The notes under the pieces: generated by a model | Seen by the model: only the letters and a program-made list of their open reading frames with translations | Database searches by the model: none | Told to the model about the DNA's origin: nothing | Shown here: one piece after another, positions 17,687 through 27,459 of the stretch | How the letters are laid out: every line of letters begins with the position of its first letter | Numbering within the stretch: the first letter of the stretch is position 1 | From: Hyphomonadaceae bacterium UBA1849 | GTDB taxonomy: Bacteria > Pseudomonadota > Alphaproteobacteria > Caulobacterales > Hyphomonadaceae | NCBI GenBank assembly: GCA_002338565.1 | Contig: DDIN01000008.1 | Span: forward strand, 1,059,567-1,123,566 | Direction: 5' to 3' | DNA: 64,000 nt | Translations under genes and position numbers: made by a program

Positions 17687-20371
17687 TTACTGCCGCATAA
17701 GACCCTTCAAATGATACAGAGCCTCTAGCGCCTCTTTCGGGCTCATCTCGTCCGGATCGATTTCGGCCAGCGCGCTTATGGCGTCACGCTCGGGTGCAAT
17801 TTCGTCGGAAGGTGTTTCTGCCACCTTGGCAGGGCCTTCTTCAGAGAAGCTGAAAAGCGGAAGGTCATCGGACGGAACGCCGCGCTCCTGAATGGTTTCC
17901 AACTGATCGAGCACCTGTTTGGCACGCTGAACCGCAAGTTTTGGCAGGCCAGCGAGGCGAGCGACCTGAACACCATAGGATTTGTCCGCTGGCCCATCCT
18001 GAACCTCATGCAGGAAAATGAGATCACCGCGCCATTCGCGGGCGCGCAGCGACAGGTTTCCGGCAAATGGCAGGCGTGTCGCGAGCTTTGTCAGCTCGTG
18101 ATAGTGGGTCGCGAAGAGGCCTCGGCAGCGAACAGTGTCGTGAAGATACTCCACACATGACCACGCGATGGCGAGGCCGTCATAGGTGGATGTGCCACGG
18201 CCAACCTCGTCCAGAATGACCAGCGCGCGGTCGCTGGCCTGATTGAGAATGCTGGCTGTCTCAAGCATCTCGACCATGAAGGTCGATTTGCCACGCGCAA
18301 GGTCATCCGATGCGCCAACGCGGGAGAAGACGCGGTCCACAATGCCAAGCCCCATGTCGCGAGCAGGCACATACCAGCCAGCCTGAGCCAGAATGACCAG
18401 AAGGGCGGTCTGGCGCAGGAAGGTTGATTTACCGGCCATGTTCGGACCGGTGATGATCTGAAGGCGAGTGTCTTTATCTGCGCTATTCCCGAGATTGAGC
18501 GAGTTGGACACAAACCCATTGCCGGTTTTGCGAAGCGCCGCTTCAACAACAGGGTGACGGCCATCTGTTACATGAAGGCGCTTATCGTCAAAAATTTGCG
18601 GCCTGCAGGCAGAAAACTCATCCGCCCATTCAGCGCCTGCGGCTGAAACATCCAGTTGTGACAATGCACTGGCGGCCTGACGAATTCCGTCAGATTGTTC
18701 GAGTACGGCGTTCACAAGCTCGGCAAATAGTTTGAGTTCCAGCGCTTTGGCATCGGTGTTGGCACTATCGATCTCGCGGGCAATATTGGCGAGTTCTTCG
18801 GTCGAATAGCGCGTGGCGTTGGCAAGACCCTGACGGCGGTGGAAGAGGCTGGCGTTCTCCAGCGCCTCGAACGGCTCCACATGTTTTGCCGGGACTTCGA
18901 GGAAATAGCCAAGCATCGCGTTGAACTTGATGCGTATGGCCGAAATGCCAGTGTCCTGCTGATATTTTGCTTCAAGCCCTGCAATGATTTTCCGGCTGTC
19001 ATCGCGCAGCGTGCGCAGGCGGTCGAGGTCCTCATTCGCGCCTGAGCGTACAAACCCGCCATCAGACATGATAGCCGGTGGATCGTCGACAAGGATGGAA
19101 CAAATCTGCGCGCCAAGCGCCGTCAGGCCCGAAGCCAGCGTTTTTGTCAGATCATTGGCGGCGCCCGCAATTATTGGTGCAGCCGAGAGGTCGGTATCTT
19201 CAAGAAGCGAAAGCACGCGCGCCGAGGTTTCAAGGCCAATACGAATGGATTTCAGATCAACGGGGGTCGCACGGCCAAGTCGCAGTCGCGAACGCGCCCG
19301 CTCCAGATCGGGCAGGCCTTTCATCTCATCGCGCAGATCCTCGCGAAGCTCGCTATTTTCCAGAAGCAGCTGAATGCCATCAAGGCGCGCTTCTATGGCA
19401 GTGCGGGCAGTAAGTGGCCGCGAGACCTGATCTGCCAGAAGACGCGCGCCGCCTGCGGACAGCGTGCGGTCAATTGTATGAAGGAGCGAGCCCTTGCGTG
19501 CGCCAGTCTGGGTGCGGTCGATTTCCAGCGCATGACGCGTTGTCTCGTCCAGCATGAGATGGACATCGCCGCTCGCCAGTACCGGATAATCAAGCTCTGG
19601 CGGAAGCCCGGCCTGTGTCAGTTCAATATAACCCAGAAGAAGCCCTGCCGCAGACAGATGCAGGTCTTCAAACTGGCCAAGCCCATCAACCGAAGAGAGG
19701 TTGAAGGCTTCTTTCAGCGCTTCGGCCCCGCCTTTGGCGCTTGCCGAACGGGTCTGGAAGGTGGTGACGGGTACTGGCGCGCCTTCAAGCGCGGCGGTCA
19801 TTTGCGGTGAATATTTAAGCGCCTCGCTCATGATCAGTTCGTTCGGACGATAGCCGGAAAGGCGCGCAATAAGCTCACCCGTCGAAACCTTGAACAGAAT
19901 GAACTGGCCGGTGGAGATGTCGCACAGCGCAACGCCGCAGGTTTCCAGCGTATCGTCAGCGCAAATTGCTGCGAGGAAGTTTCCTGATCGCGCTTCGAGC
20001 AGTGTATCTTCTGTCAGTGTGCCCGGGGTCACAATCCGTACAATGTCGCGGTTCACAACGGCTTTCGAGCCGCGCTTTTTCGCTTCAGCAGGTGTTTCTG
20101 TCTGTTCGCAAATAGCAACGCGATGTCCGGCGCGGATCAGGCGGGCGAGATAGGGTTCTGCAGAGTGATGAGGGACACCCGCCATAGGGATCGGATCGCC
20201 ATTATGCTGGCCGCGTTTGGTCAGCGTAATGTCCAGCACATCAGCCGCAAGCTCTGCGTCTTCGAAGAAGAGCTCGTAAAAGTCTCCCATCCGGAAAAAC
20301 AGCATTGTATCCGGGTTTCGGGATTTGATTTCGAGGTATTGCGCCATGAAAGGCGTTACAGCGTTGGACAT
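17687..20371 (-). CDS. mutS: DNA mismatch repair protein MutS
   Basis: Recognises mismatches and small loops. The 894 residues begin with the mismatch-binding domain (the family F-x-E motif falls in FFRMGDFYELF near residue 30). They end with the ABC ATPase: Walker A GPNMAGKST and the DEVGRGTSTYDGLAI signature. The start is ATG 20371. It is the first gene of the minus-strand run that continues with glnD and murJ, and is divergent from maeB across a 146-bp gap. MutL is not in the window. Confidence 0.98.
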   Translation of the reverse strand: MSNAVTPFMAQYLEIKSRNPDTMLFFRMGDFYELFFEDAELAADVLDITLTKRGQHNGDPIPMAGVPHHSAEPYLARLIRAGHRVAICEQTETPAEAKKRGSKAVVNRDIVRIVTPGTLTEDTLLEARSGNFLAAICADDTLETCGVALCDISTGQFILFKVSTGELIARLSGYRPNELIMSEALKYSPQMTAALEGAPVPVTTFQTRSASAKGGAEALKEAFNLSSVDGLGQFEDLHLSAAGLLLGYIELTQAGLPPELDYPVLASGDVHLMLDETTRHALEIDRTQTGARKGSLLHTIDRTLSAGGARLLADQVSRPLTARTAIEARLDGIQLLLENSELREDLRDEMKGLPDLERARSRLRLGRATPVDLKSIRIGLETSARVLSLLEDTDLSAAPIIAGAANDLTKTLASGLTALGAQICSILVDDPPAIMSDGGFVRSGANEDLDRLRTLRDDSRKIIAGLEAKYQQDTGISAIRIKFNAMLGYFLEVPAKHVEPFEALENASLFHRRQGLANATRYSTEELANIAREIDSANTDAKALELKLFAELVNAVLEQSDGIRQAASALSQLDVSAAGAEWADEFSACRPQIFDDKRLHVTDGRHPVVEAALRKTGNGFVSNSLNLGNSADKDTRLQIITGPNMAGKSTFLRQTALLVILAQAGWYVPARDMGLGIVDRVFSRVGASDDLARGKSTFMVEMLETASILNQASDRALVILDEVGRGTSTYDGLAIAWSCVEYLHDTVRCRGLFATHYHELTKLATRLPFAGNLSLRAREWRGDLIFLHEVQDGPADKSYGVQVARLAGLPKLAVQRAKQVLDQLETIQERGVPSDDLPLFSFSEEGPAKVAETPSDEIAPERDAISALAEIDPDEMSPKEALEALYHLKGLMRQ

Positions 20372-20517
20372 GATCTGACGTCACATGAGAAAATTCGCGC
20401 ATCAAGTCAAAAAATCTGAGCGTGTAGGCCTGAAATACCAAAGTAGGGAGTTGTTACCGCCTACGCAGAGTTCTACACACAATTCATAATATAGTGCGAG
20501 CAGGGAACGCCATTCAA

Positions 20518-22815
20518 ATGAGTAATCAACGTCCGTCCTTCACCGACGAAGAAGCCTTAGCGTTTCACAAGTATCCGGTGCCAGGGAAATTGTCCGTCAT
20601 CGCGACGAAACCTATGGCCACTCAGCGCGATCTTTCGCTTGCGTACTCGCCGGGTGTTGCGGTGCCGGTTCTGGCGATCGCAGAGGATGAAGACCTCGCA
20701 TATGATTACACTGCCAAAGGCAATATGGTCGCCGTAATTTCCAACGGTACGGCTATCCTTGGTCTGGGCGATCTTGGCCCGATGGCTTCCAAGCCGGTGA
20801 TGGAGGGTAAGTCGGTTCTCTTCAAGCGTTTTGCTGACGTTGACTCCATCGACGTGGAAGTGACCACGAAAGAGATCGAAGAGTTCATTACAACGGTCCG
20901 CAATATCGGCCCGACATTTGGTGGCATCAACCTTGAGGACATTGCGTCCCCTGAATGCTTCATCATTGAGTCCCGTCTTCGCGAAGAACTCGACATTCCT
21001 GTCTTCCACGATGACCAGCACGGTACAGCGATTATCGCGGCAGCAGGTCTGATCAATGCGTGCGAGATTACAGGCCGCAAACTTGAGGACGTCAAAGTCG
21101 CGATCTCAGGTGCGGGCGCGGCGGGTCTCTCCTGTGCCGGTCTTATCCGTCATCTCGGTGTGAAGGCTGAGAACATTCTGATGTGCGACCGTAACGGCGT
21201 AATCTATCAGGGCCGTCAGGAAGGCATGGACCAATTCAAGTCTGGCTTCGCGGTTGAGACGGACAAGCGCACGCTGGCTGAAGCCATGGAAGGCGCTGAC
21301 TGTTTCCTCGGCCTGTCTGTTAAGGGCGCGGTCAACAAAGACATGATCAAGTCCATGGCGGCAAACCCGATCATCTTCGCTATGGCGAACCCGGATCCGG
21401 AAATTCGCCCGGAAGAAATTCGCGAAGTACGTGGAGACGCGATTGTTGCGACCGGCCGTTCGGACTATCCGAACCAGGTCAATAACGTCCTCGGCTTCCC
21501 ATACATCTTCCGCGGCGCGCTCGATGTACGTGCCCGTACAATCAACGAAGAAATGAAAGTCGCTTGTGCGCGCGCTCTTGCCCAGCTTGCGCGTGAAGAC
21601 GTGCCGGACGAAGTTGCTGCGGCCTATCACGGTGCGCGCCCGACATTTGGCCCGGAATACATTATTCCGGTTCCGTTTGACCCGCGTCTTATCTCTTACA
21701 TTCCGCCATTCGTTGCACAGGCTGCGATGGATACAGGCGTTGCGCGTAAGAATATTGAAGACATGGATGCCTATAAGGAAGAGCTGGCGCGTCGTCTCGA
21801 CCCGACAGCGTCCTTCCTGCAGCGTATTCAGGGCGCGGTTCGCTCTGAAGAGCCAAAGCGTATTGTGTTCGCCGAGGGTGAAGAGCCGGCAGTCATCCGC
21901 GCAGCCTTCAGCTTTGAAAATCAGGAACTCGGTAAAGCGATCCTGATCGGTCGCGAAGAACGTGTTCGCCGCACCATGAAACAGGTTGGTGTTCCGGAAG
22001 ACGCGCTAGAAATCGTCAATGCTGCGCTTTCTGACCGTAACCCGGACTATTTCGATTACCTGTATGAGCGCCTGAAGCGTAAAGGCTATCTGCAGCGTGA
22101 CGTTCAGCGTCTCGTCAATAACGACCGTAACGTCTTCGGTTCGTGCATGGTCGCGCTTGGTGATGCAGACGGCATGGTCACGGGTGTGACCCGTAGCTAT
22201 GAGTCCGCTCTATCTGACGTGCGTCTGGTGATCGACAAAGTCGACCATGACCCAGTGATGGGCATGTCGGTGGTTGTCAGCAAAGGTCAGACGCTTTTCA
22301 TCGCCGACACCAACATTGTCGAGCTTCCGGATGCGCAGCAACTTGCTGACATCGCTGTAGAAGCAGCGCACGCAGCACGCCGTCTCGGTGCAACGCCGCG
22401 TGTAGCGTTCCTGTCTTACTCGACATTTGGCAGCCCGCTGGGTGAACGCGCTGAGAAGGTCCGTGAAGCTGTGGCTCTGCTTGATGCCCGTGATGATATC
22501 GACTTCGAATATGAAGGCGAGATGCAGGCGGGTGTTGCGCTGAACCCTATGGCCAAGCGCTCCTATCCGTTCATGCGCCTGACGGGTCCAGCAAACGTGC
22601 TTGTCATGCCGGCTATTCACTCGGCCAGCATTGCAACGTCTCTGCTTGGCAGCATTGGCGGCGCGACGGTTCTCGGTCCGATGCTGATGGGCCTGAAAGA
22701 GTCCGTCCAGATTTGTTCACTCGGCGCTACCGTCTCCGACATTGTGAACATGGCGACGATTTCGGCTTATGATGTGAACGAGAAAGACGCTCACTCGGCG
22801 CTGAAAGCTCAATAG
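20518..22815 (+). CDS. maeB: NADP-dependent malic enzyme with phosphotransacetylase-like C-terminus
   Basis: Oxidative decarboxylation of malate to pyruvate. The 765 residues contain an N-terminal malic domain (with FHDDQHGTA), a Rossmann NAD(P) domain (ISGAGAAGLSCAGLIRHLG) and, from about residue 430, a phosphate acetyl/butyryltransferase-like domain that is regulatory in MaeB proteins. I start at ATG 20518 (MSNQRPSFTDEEAL), with AGGGA 12 nt upstream. A GTG at 20494 is also in frame but less likely. It ends at a shared hairpin terminator with ampG. Confidence 0.95.
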   Translation: MSNQRPSFTDEEALAFHKYPVPGKLSVIATKPMATQRDLSLAYSPGVAVPVLAIAEDEDLAYDYTAKGNMVAVISNGTAILGLGDLGPMASKPVMEGKSVLFKRFADVDSIDVEVTTKEIEEFITTVRNIGPTFGGINLEDIASPECFIIESRLREELDIPVFHDDQHGTAIIAAAGLINACEITGRKLEDVKVAISGAGAAGLSCAGLIRHLGVKAENILMCDRNGVIYQGRQEGMDQFKSGFAVETDKRTLAEAMEGADCFLGLSVKGAVNKDMIKSMAANPIIFAMANPDPEIRPEEIREVRGDAIVATGRSDYPNQVNNVLGFPYIFRGALDVRARTINEEMKVACARALAQLAREDVPDEVAAAYHGARPTFGPEYIIPVPFDPRLISYIPPFVAQAAMDTGVARKNIEDMDAYKEELARRLDPTASFLQRIQGAVRSEEPKRIVFAEGEEPAVIRAAFSFENQELGKAILIGREERVRRTMKQVGVPEDALEIVNAALSDRNPDYFDYLYERLKRKGYLQRDVQRLVNNDRNVFGSCMVALGDADGMVTGVTRSYESALSDVRLVIDKVDHDPVMGMSVVVSKGQTLFIADTNIVELPDAQQLADIAVEAAHAARRLGATPRVAFLSYSTFGSPLGERAEKVREAVALLDARDDIDFEYEGEMQAGVALNPMAKRSYPFMRLTGPANVLVMPAIHSASIATSLLGSIGGATVLGPMLMGLKESVQICSLGATVSDIVNMATISAYDVNEKDAHSALKAQ

Positions 22816-22837
22816 GCTTTCGCTACAGAGATAAAAG

Positions 22838-22866
22838 AAAGCCCGGCTTTATGGCCGGGCTTTTTT
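22838..22866. terminator. Bidirectional terminator between maeB and ampG-like gene
   Basis: An 8-bp stem AGCCCGGC / GCCGGGCT with a 6-nt loop is followed on the plus strand by TTTTTT. On the minus strand it is followed by a T-rich stretch (TTTCTTTTAT). It lies 25 bp after the maeB stop and abuts the end of the convergent ampG-like gene, so it probably serves both. Confidence 0.88.
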
Positions 22867-22867
22867 A

Positions 22868-24310
22868 TTATGTTGCGGCAGGCTTTGAGCCGGGCTCCGT
22901 CGCCAGAGCTTCCGGATCATCATCCGGCGTGTCCTCGTCAAATGATTGCTCACCCTTGGCGGCAATCGTACCGCGCCAGAGAATGAAGATGATCAGCGCA
23001 GCAGCTGGAATCGCGTATGTGGCGGAAAGCAGGAAGACACCCGCATATCCGATGGCTTCTGAAATCGTACCGGAAAAGCCCGCAATGAATTTACAGAAGA
23101 AGGCATAAAGCGAGCTGAGGCACGCATATTGGGTTGCCGCATTCTTCGGATCAGTGAGGTTCGACAGATAGGCGATAAAGGCCGTACCGACAAAGCCGCC
23201 TGCAATGTTATCCGCCCCGATCGCTAATATCAGATAGATATTTGGTGGCGGTGCGACGCCGATCAGTTCGCCATTATTGGCTTCACGGATGACGTCAGCC
23301 ATGTCTGGCGCGCCAAGACTTGCAAGGCCCGCATATGCGGCGGTTGTGATGAAGGTCAAAGGTGCGCCAATGAGCAGGGTTCGCATTGTGCCAAACGCCG
23401 CGACCGAGAAACCACCAAGGAATGCACCTGCAATCAGAAGCCAGGGCCCGACACCGCTCTGGAAGCCGCCCACGACAACCTTCGAATAGCCGAGGTCGGC
23501 ATAAAGCGGGCTTGCCATCACACCCATGGTGAAGTCTGGCAGGCGATACAGTGCGACGAGTGCGGCGACCGGTAAAATCCACCAGCCAAGTCGTTTCACC
23601 AGCTGACTGAACGGTTCGACAATCGCATCGGCGACAGCGCGGTGCAGCGCTTTGGCTTCGCGTTTGATACGGGCTGCGTGATGTGGCTCTGCAATGAAGA
23701 AGATCACGATAACGCCGGAAATTGCCATTGCACCGGCCATGGCAGCGAAGGAGACAGACCAGGGATAGTATTCGGCAATCGCAAGGCCCGCGCCGGAGAA
23801 CATGATCGCGAACCGGTAGCCAAGCTGATAAACCGCGGCGAGGTGCCCTTGTTCGGACGTCTCGCCGATTTCGATACGCCATGCATCGATCGCGATATCG
23901 AGCGTCGCGCCGGAATAGGCCAGAATCGTTGCGCCAACCAGAGTGACCCAGAGCGCATCGACAGGATTGGACTGGCCGATCGTCATCAGGCCGATAATCG
24001 TGCCCGCAATGGCGACAATCATCCAGGAGCGTCGTTGTCCCATCGCCTTGCCGATCACCGGCAGTGTGATCCGGTCAACAACCGGGGACCAGAGCCATTT
24101 CAGCGTATAGGCGATGGTAATCCAGTACATGAATGTGATGGTCGAGCGGTCAATGCCGACTTCGCGCAGCCAGAAGGACAGCTTCTGAAACACCATCATC
24201 AATGGCAGGCCGGAGGCAAAGCCGAGCGCCAGCATGGCCAGCATTTTCGGCTTCATATATGTGCGAATATTCTCGCGAAAGCTTTGCTTGCTCTTGGTGG
24301 TATCGCTCAT
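22868..24310 (-). CDS. ampG: AmpG-like MFS permease
   Basis: A 480-residue inner-membrane protein with about 12-14 hydrophobic segments. The opening (PKMLAMLALGFASGLPLMMVF, then a WLREVGID stretch) is typical of AmpG, the importer of anhydromuropeptides for peptidoglycan recycling. The MFS family also contains acetyl-CoA-type transporters with similar sequence. The start ATG 24310 overlaps the stop of the hybrid kinase gene in an ATGA, so the two are translationally coupled. No amp regulator or beta-lactamase is near. Confidence 0.88.
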   Translation of the reverse strand: MSDTTKSKQSFRENIRTYMKPKMLAMLALGFASGLPLMMVFQKLSFWLREVGIDRSTITFMYWITIAYTLKWLWSPVVDRITLPVIGKAMGQRRSWMIVAIAGTIIGLMTIGQSNPVDALWVTLVGATILAYSGATLDIAIDAWRIEIGETSEQGHLAAVYQLGYRFAIMFSGAGLAIAEYYPWSVSFAAMAGAMAISGVIVIFFIAEPHHAARIKREAKALHRAVADAIVEPFSQLVKRLGWWILPVAALVALYRLPDFTMGVMASPLYADLGYSKVVVGGFQSGVGPWLLIAGAFLGGFSVAAFGTMRTLLIGAPLTFITTAAYAGLASLGAPDMADVIREANNGELIGVAPPPNIYLILAIGADNIAGGFVGTAFIAYLSNLTDPKNAATQYACLSSLYAFFCKFIAGFSGTISEAIGYAGVFLLSATYAIPAAALIIFILWRGTIAAKGEQSFDEDTPDDDPEALATEPGSKPAAT

Positions 24311-25776
24311 GCCTGCGCCTTCTGCCTGTCAGTCCAGCGGTCCACGATCGAGCGGAGCGTATGAGCGTCGAGCGGTTTGGCCGCGACGGCATCTGCACCC
24401 GCGGCTTTCGCGGCTTTTTCAACATCTGGATTGATTTCAGCAGAAATCGCAATGATCGGAGTGTTATTTTTTTCAGCGCCGGGCAGGGCTCTGATTTGTC
24501 TCATGGCTTCATAACCGTCCATGACGGGCATTCGAAGGTCCATGAGGATGACATCAAAATGAGAGAACTGAACGGCTTCGAGCGCTTCGGCGCCGGTGGC
24601 TGCCGTCGTGCAGGCATGGCCTGCTTTTTCAAGAACACGGGTCGCAAGGAGCGCGTTTACCGCATTGTCGTCAGCGATCAGGATCCGGCCCGTCTCGAAC
24701 TGGTTCGTTTGTTCGGTGGCCTCTGGCTCCGCGGCGCTTCCTGAAACGGCAAGGCGTTCCATAAGCGAAGCTTCACGCACCGGACGCATAAGATAACCCG
24801 CGCAGCCATTGGCGCGAAGGTTTTCAATGTGATCGCGGTCTTCCGGGCGGATGAGGGCAATGACAGGTGCTGAGTGGCCGAGGCGTTTCAGTTCACTTGG
24901 TGGGAGGCGGGCATCAGCCAGCCAGATATCAACCTCGCTATCGTCTGCTTCAGTCAGAATGGTGTGGCCCGCTGCATCTGCCATCGAAGCAAGCGACAGC
25001 ATGAGCGGCGTGGACATGCCTGCAAGGCCGATGCGTTTTGGCTGGCCCGCACGTTCGGCCGGTTTGGCGTGCGCGGCGATGTTGAGCGGCAGAAGAATTC
25101 TGAATCGGGCACCAATGCCCGGCGCGCTGGTAATCGTCACGCTGCCATTCATGGCCTCGACCAGACGGTTCACGATGGTCAGGCCAAGGCCGACACCGCC
25201 ATCAATACCGCGATGGCCTGCTTCGGCCTGTTCGAACGCATTGAACAGACGGGCCTGGGCTTCGTCGGTCAGGCCGGGACCGGAATCGATGATGTCGATG
25301 CAAAGCTCTTTGTCTTTCAGCGTTGAAAGGTCGACGAGTACGCCGCCCATTTCGGTAAACTTGATCGCGTTGCCAACAATGTTGAACAGGATCTGCCGGA
25401 CACGGCCATCATCCAGAACCACCTTCTCAGGAAGATCGCCTGTAGCGCGGACGCAGACATCAATACCCTTTTCGTGCGCGCGTGGGCTGAGAAGTTCCAC
25501 CACATCCTGCGCCAGACCGCGAATATCGGTTTCCGCTGTTTCAAGCTCGACGCCCGCTGCATCCATGCGCGCATAGTCGAGCACATTATTGAGAAGATCG
25601 AGCAGGCGCGCGCCGCTTCGGCGAATGGCAGAAACATAGTCAGCTTGCGCAGGCGTGAGTTCGGTCTCGGCCAGAAGAGAGGCCATGCCCAGAATGCCGT
25701 TCAGAGGCGTTCTGATTTCATGGCTGACTGATGCCAGAAAGCGCTGCTCGATTGGTTGCGTTTCAGCTTCGCTCAT
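24307..25776 (-). CDS. Soluble hybrid histidine kinase with pseudo-receiver and receiver domains
   Basis: A 489-residue signalling protein with no membrane segment and no PAS or other input domain. The HisKA phospho-acceptor is H19 in SVSHEIRTPLNGILGM. The HATPase_c domain follows, with N136 in the N-box (IVGNAIKF) and glycine boxes DSGPGLT and GGVGLGLTIV. Residues about 247-345 look like a degenerate receiver (IWLADARLPP). Residues about 363-480 form an intact receiver with D413 (LMDLRMPVMDG) as phosphate acceptor. It starts at ATG 25776, only 19 residues before the histidine, so input must come from a partner or the degenerate receiver. It is coupled to the AmpG-like permease. Confidence 0.9.
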   Translation of the reverse strand: MSEAETQPIEQRFLASVSHEIRTPLNGILGMASLLAETELTPAQADYVSAIRRSGARLLDLLNNVLDYARMDAAGVELETAETDIRGLAQDVVELLSPRAHEKGIDVCVRATGDLPEKVVLDDGRVRQILFNIVGNAIKFTEMGGVLVDLSTLKDKELCIDIIDSGPGLTDEAQARLFNAFEQAEAGHRGIDGGVGLGLTIVNRLVEAMNGSVTITSAPGIGARFRILLPLNIAAHAKPAERAGQPKRIGLAGMSTPLMLSLASMADAAGHTILTEADDSEVDIWLADARLPPSELKRLGHSAPVIALIRPEDRDHIENLRANGCAGYLMRPVREASLMERLAVSGSAAEPEATEQTNQFETGRILIADDNAVNALLATRVLEKAGHACTTAATGAEALEAVQFSHFDVILMDLRMPVMDGYEAMRQIRALPGAEKNNTPIIAISAEINPDVEKAAKAAGADAVAAKPLDAHTLRSIVDRWTDRQKAQA

Positions 25777-25830
25777 ATCTCTCTTGTCCTGATCGGATAT
25801 CCCGAAACAGGTTCTCGCACAGAGATATGA

Positions 25831-27360
25831 TTACGCCGTTAAAAGCGACGAAACGGCAGGGTCGCGCCATCTATAGGTCAGTGCCTCAGCCAGATGATGA
25901 CGCGCAATATTTCTTTCGCCATCAAGATCAGCAATCGTGCGGGCAAGTTTCAGGACGCGGTGATAGGCGCGGGCAGACAGGGAGAACCGCTCGGCCGCAT
26001 CGGTTAGAAGCTTCCGGCTGGCATCATCAAGCAGGCAGACCTCTTCAATCTGTTTTGAGGAAAGGTCGGCATTTACCGCGCGGGTGTCATGCTCCATGCC
26101 TGCAAACCGTTCAGCCTGGATACGACGCGCTTTCAGAACACGGGCAGCCACTTCTTTAGTACCCTCTACAGGTGGTGGCAGATTGAGATCGGCCACGGTA
26201 ACAGGTGGCACGTCACAGAAGAGATCAATCCTGTCGAGGAAGGGACCTGATAACCGCCCCTGATAATCCTGCAGGCATTTCGGCTTTTTACGGCAATTGC
26301 CTTCTGCAGGACCGCCGCCGCACCGGCACGGATTCATCGCGCCGATCAATTGGAAGCGGGCCGGATATCTGACGTGACGGTTGGCACGGGAAATCACTGC
26401 ATCGCCGGTTTCAAGCGGCTGGCGTAGCGCCTCCAGAACCTGCGTGGGAAATTCTGGTAATTCATCGAGAAAAAGAACGCCATGGTGCGCAAGTGATACC
26501 TCGCCCGGGCGGGCGCGTGCACCGCCGCCGACCAGTGCAGCCATTGAGGCAGAATGGTGAGGTGCGCGATAAGGTCTACGACGGGACAGCTCGCCGCGTT
26601 CTAAAAGACCGGCAATGGATTGGATCTGGCTGATCTCTAACAACTCTTTCGGGGAGAGATCAGGCAATAAACCCGGCAGGCGGGTTGCCAGCATGGACTT
26701 GCCCGATCCCGGCGGCCCACAGAAGACGAGATTGTGCCCGCCTGCTGCCGCGATCTCCAGTGCGCGCTTGGCACCTTCCTGACCTTTCACATCGCGAAGG
26801 TCTGGCAGTGACGGCAGCGCTTTGGTGTTACCGGCCTCCGGTGGCTTGAGTTGCAGTCGCCCTGCGCAATGATTGATGAACGCCATCAGGCTTTCAATCG
26901 CGATCACATTTCCGCCGCCCCAGGCCGCCTCAGCGCCTGAAAGCTCCGGACATATTAAAGAGAGGCCCATAGCTTCCGCGCCAATTGCGGCGGGCAGCGC
27001 GCCATAGGTCGGTTGTAAATGCCCATCCAGGGACAGCTCGCCGATCGCAGCCATACGCTCTAAAGCATCGGACGGAACCGCATTTATGGAGACTAAAAGT
27101 GCTAACGCGATGGCCAGATCATAATGGCTTCCTTCCTTGGGAAGGTCTGCCGGAGCCAGATTCACAATGATTCTTTTGGGCGGAAGAGCCAGTCCGATAG
27201 AAGAAAATGCCGCGCGCACGCGTTCGCGGCTTTCGGCAACTGTCTTGTCTGGAAGGCCTACAATGGAGAAGTGAGGCTGGCCTCCGAGAAGTTGCACCTG
27301 AACATCCACTGGTCGCGCTTCAATACCGTCAAAGGCAAAAGTTGTAATCCGGCTGACCAT
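25831..27360 (-). CDS. comM: ComM/YifB-type Mg-chelatase-like AAA+ ATPase
   Basis: A ring helicase of the ComM family, linked to branch migration during integration of transformed DNA and to recombination. The 509 residues carry an N-terminal Lon-like fold domain (ATTFAFDGIEARPV type start), Walker A GPPGSGKSM near residue 220 and a C-terminal Mg-chelatase domain with a CRCGG...C metal-like cluster. I start at ATG 27360 (MVSRITTFAFDGI), the family's usual N-terminus, rather than 48 nt earlier. A GAAC-N7-GAAC element lies 43-57 bp upstream, suggesting LexA control. Confidence 0.93.
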   Translation of the reverse strand: MVSRITTFAFDGIEARPVDVQVQLLGGQPHFSIVGLPDKTVAESRERVRAAFSSIGLALPPKRIIVNLAPADLPKEGSHYDLAIALALLVSINAVPSDALERMAAIGELSLDGHLQPTYGALPAAIGAEAMGLSLICPELSGAEAAWGGGNVIAIESLMAFINHCAGRLQLKPPEAGNTKALPSLPDLRDVKGQEGAKRALEIAAAGGHNLVFCGPPGSGKSMLATRLPGLLPDLSPKELLEISQIQSIAGLLERGELSRRRPYRAPHHSASMAALVGGGARARPGEVSLAHHGVLFLDELPEFPTQVLEALRQPLETGDAVISRANRHVRYPARFQLIGAMNPCRCGGGPAEGNCRKKPKCLQDYQGRLSGPFLDRIDLFCDVPPVTVADLNLPPPVEGTKEVAARVLKARRIQAERFAGMEHDTRAVNADLSSKQIEEVCLLDDASRKLLTDAAERFSLSARAYHRVLKLARTIADLDGERNIARHHLAEALTYRWRDPAVSSLLTA

Positions 27361-27402
27361 TCTGATCTCCTGTCGTGCAACTGAAGATAGACAAAAAATT
27401 AC

Positions 27403-27417
27403 GAACAATACAAGAAC
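27403..27417 (-). promoter_or_regulatory. LexA-type SOS box upstream of comM
   Basis: GAAC at 27403-27406, seven bases, GAAC at 27414-27417; on the comM coding strand this reads GTTC-N7-GTTC. That is the consensus described for LexA in several alphaproteobacteria. It lies 43-57 bp before the comM start, overlapping a plausible promoter (TTGTAT, 16 nt, TCTATC). Assignment rests on an exact match to the consensus and on position. Confidence 0.65.
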
Positions 27418-27424
27418 AAATGTA

Positions 27425-27459
27425 AATCGTTAACGCGACCGGATTTTATGTTAACGATT
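27425..27459. repeat. 10-bp inverted repeat with GTTAAC cores
   Basis: AATCGTTAAC at 27425-27434 and its exact complement GTTAACGATT at 27450-27459 are separated by 15 bp. A third copy of GTTAACGA lies at 27496-27503. Each contains a TTAAC half-site like those bound by CtrA, but no full TTAA-N7-TTAA site is formed. Confidence 0.55.
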
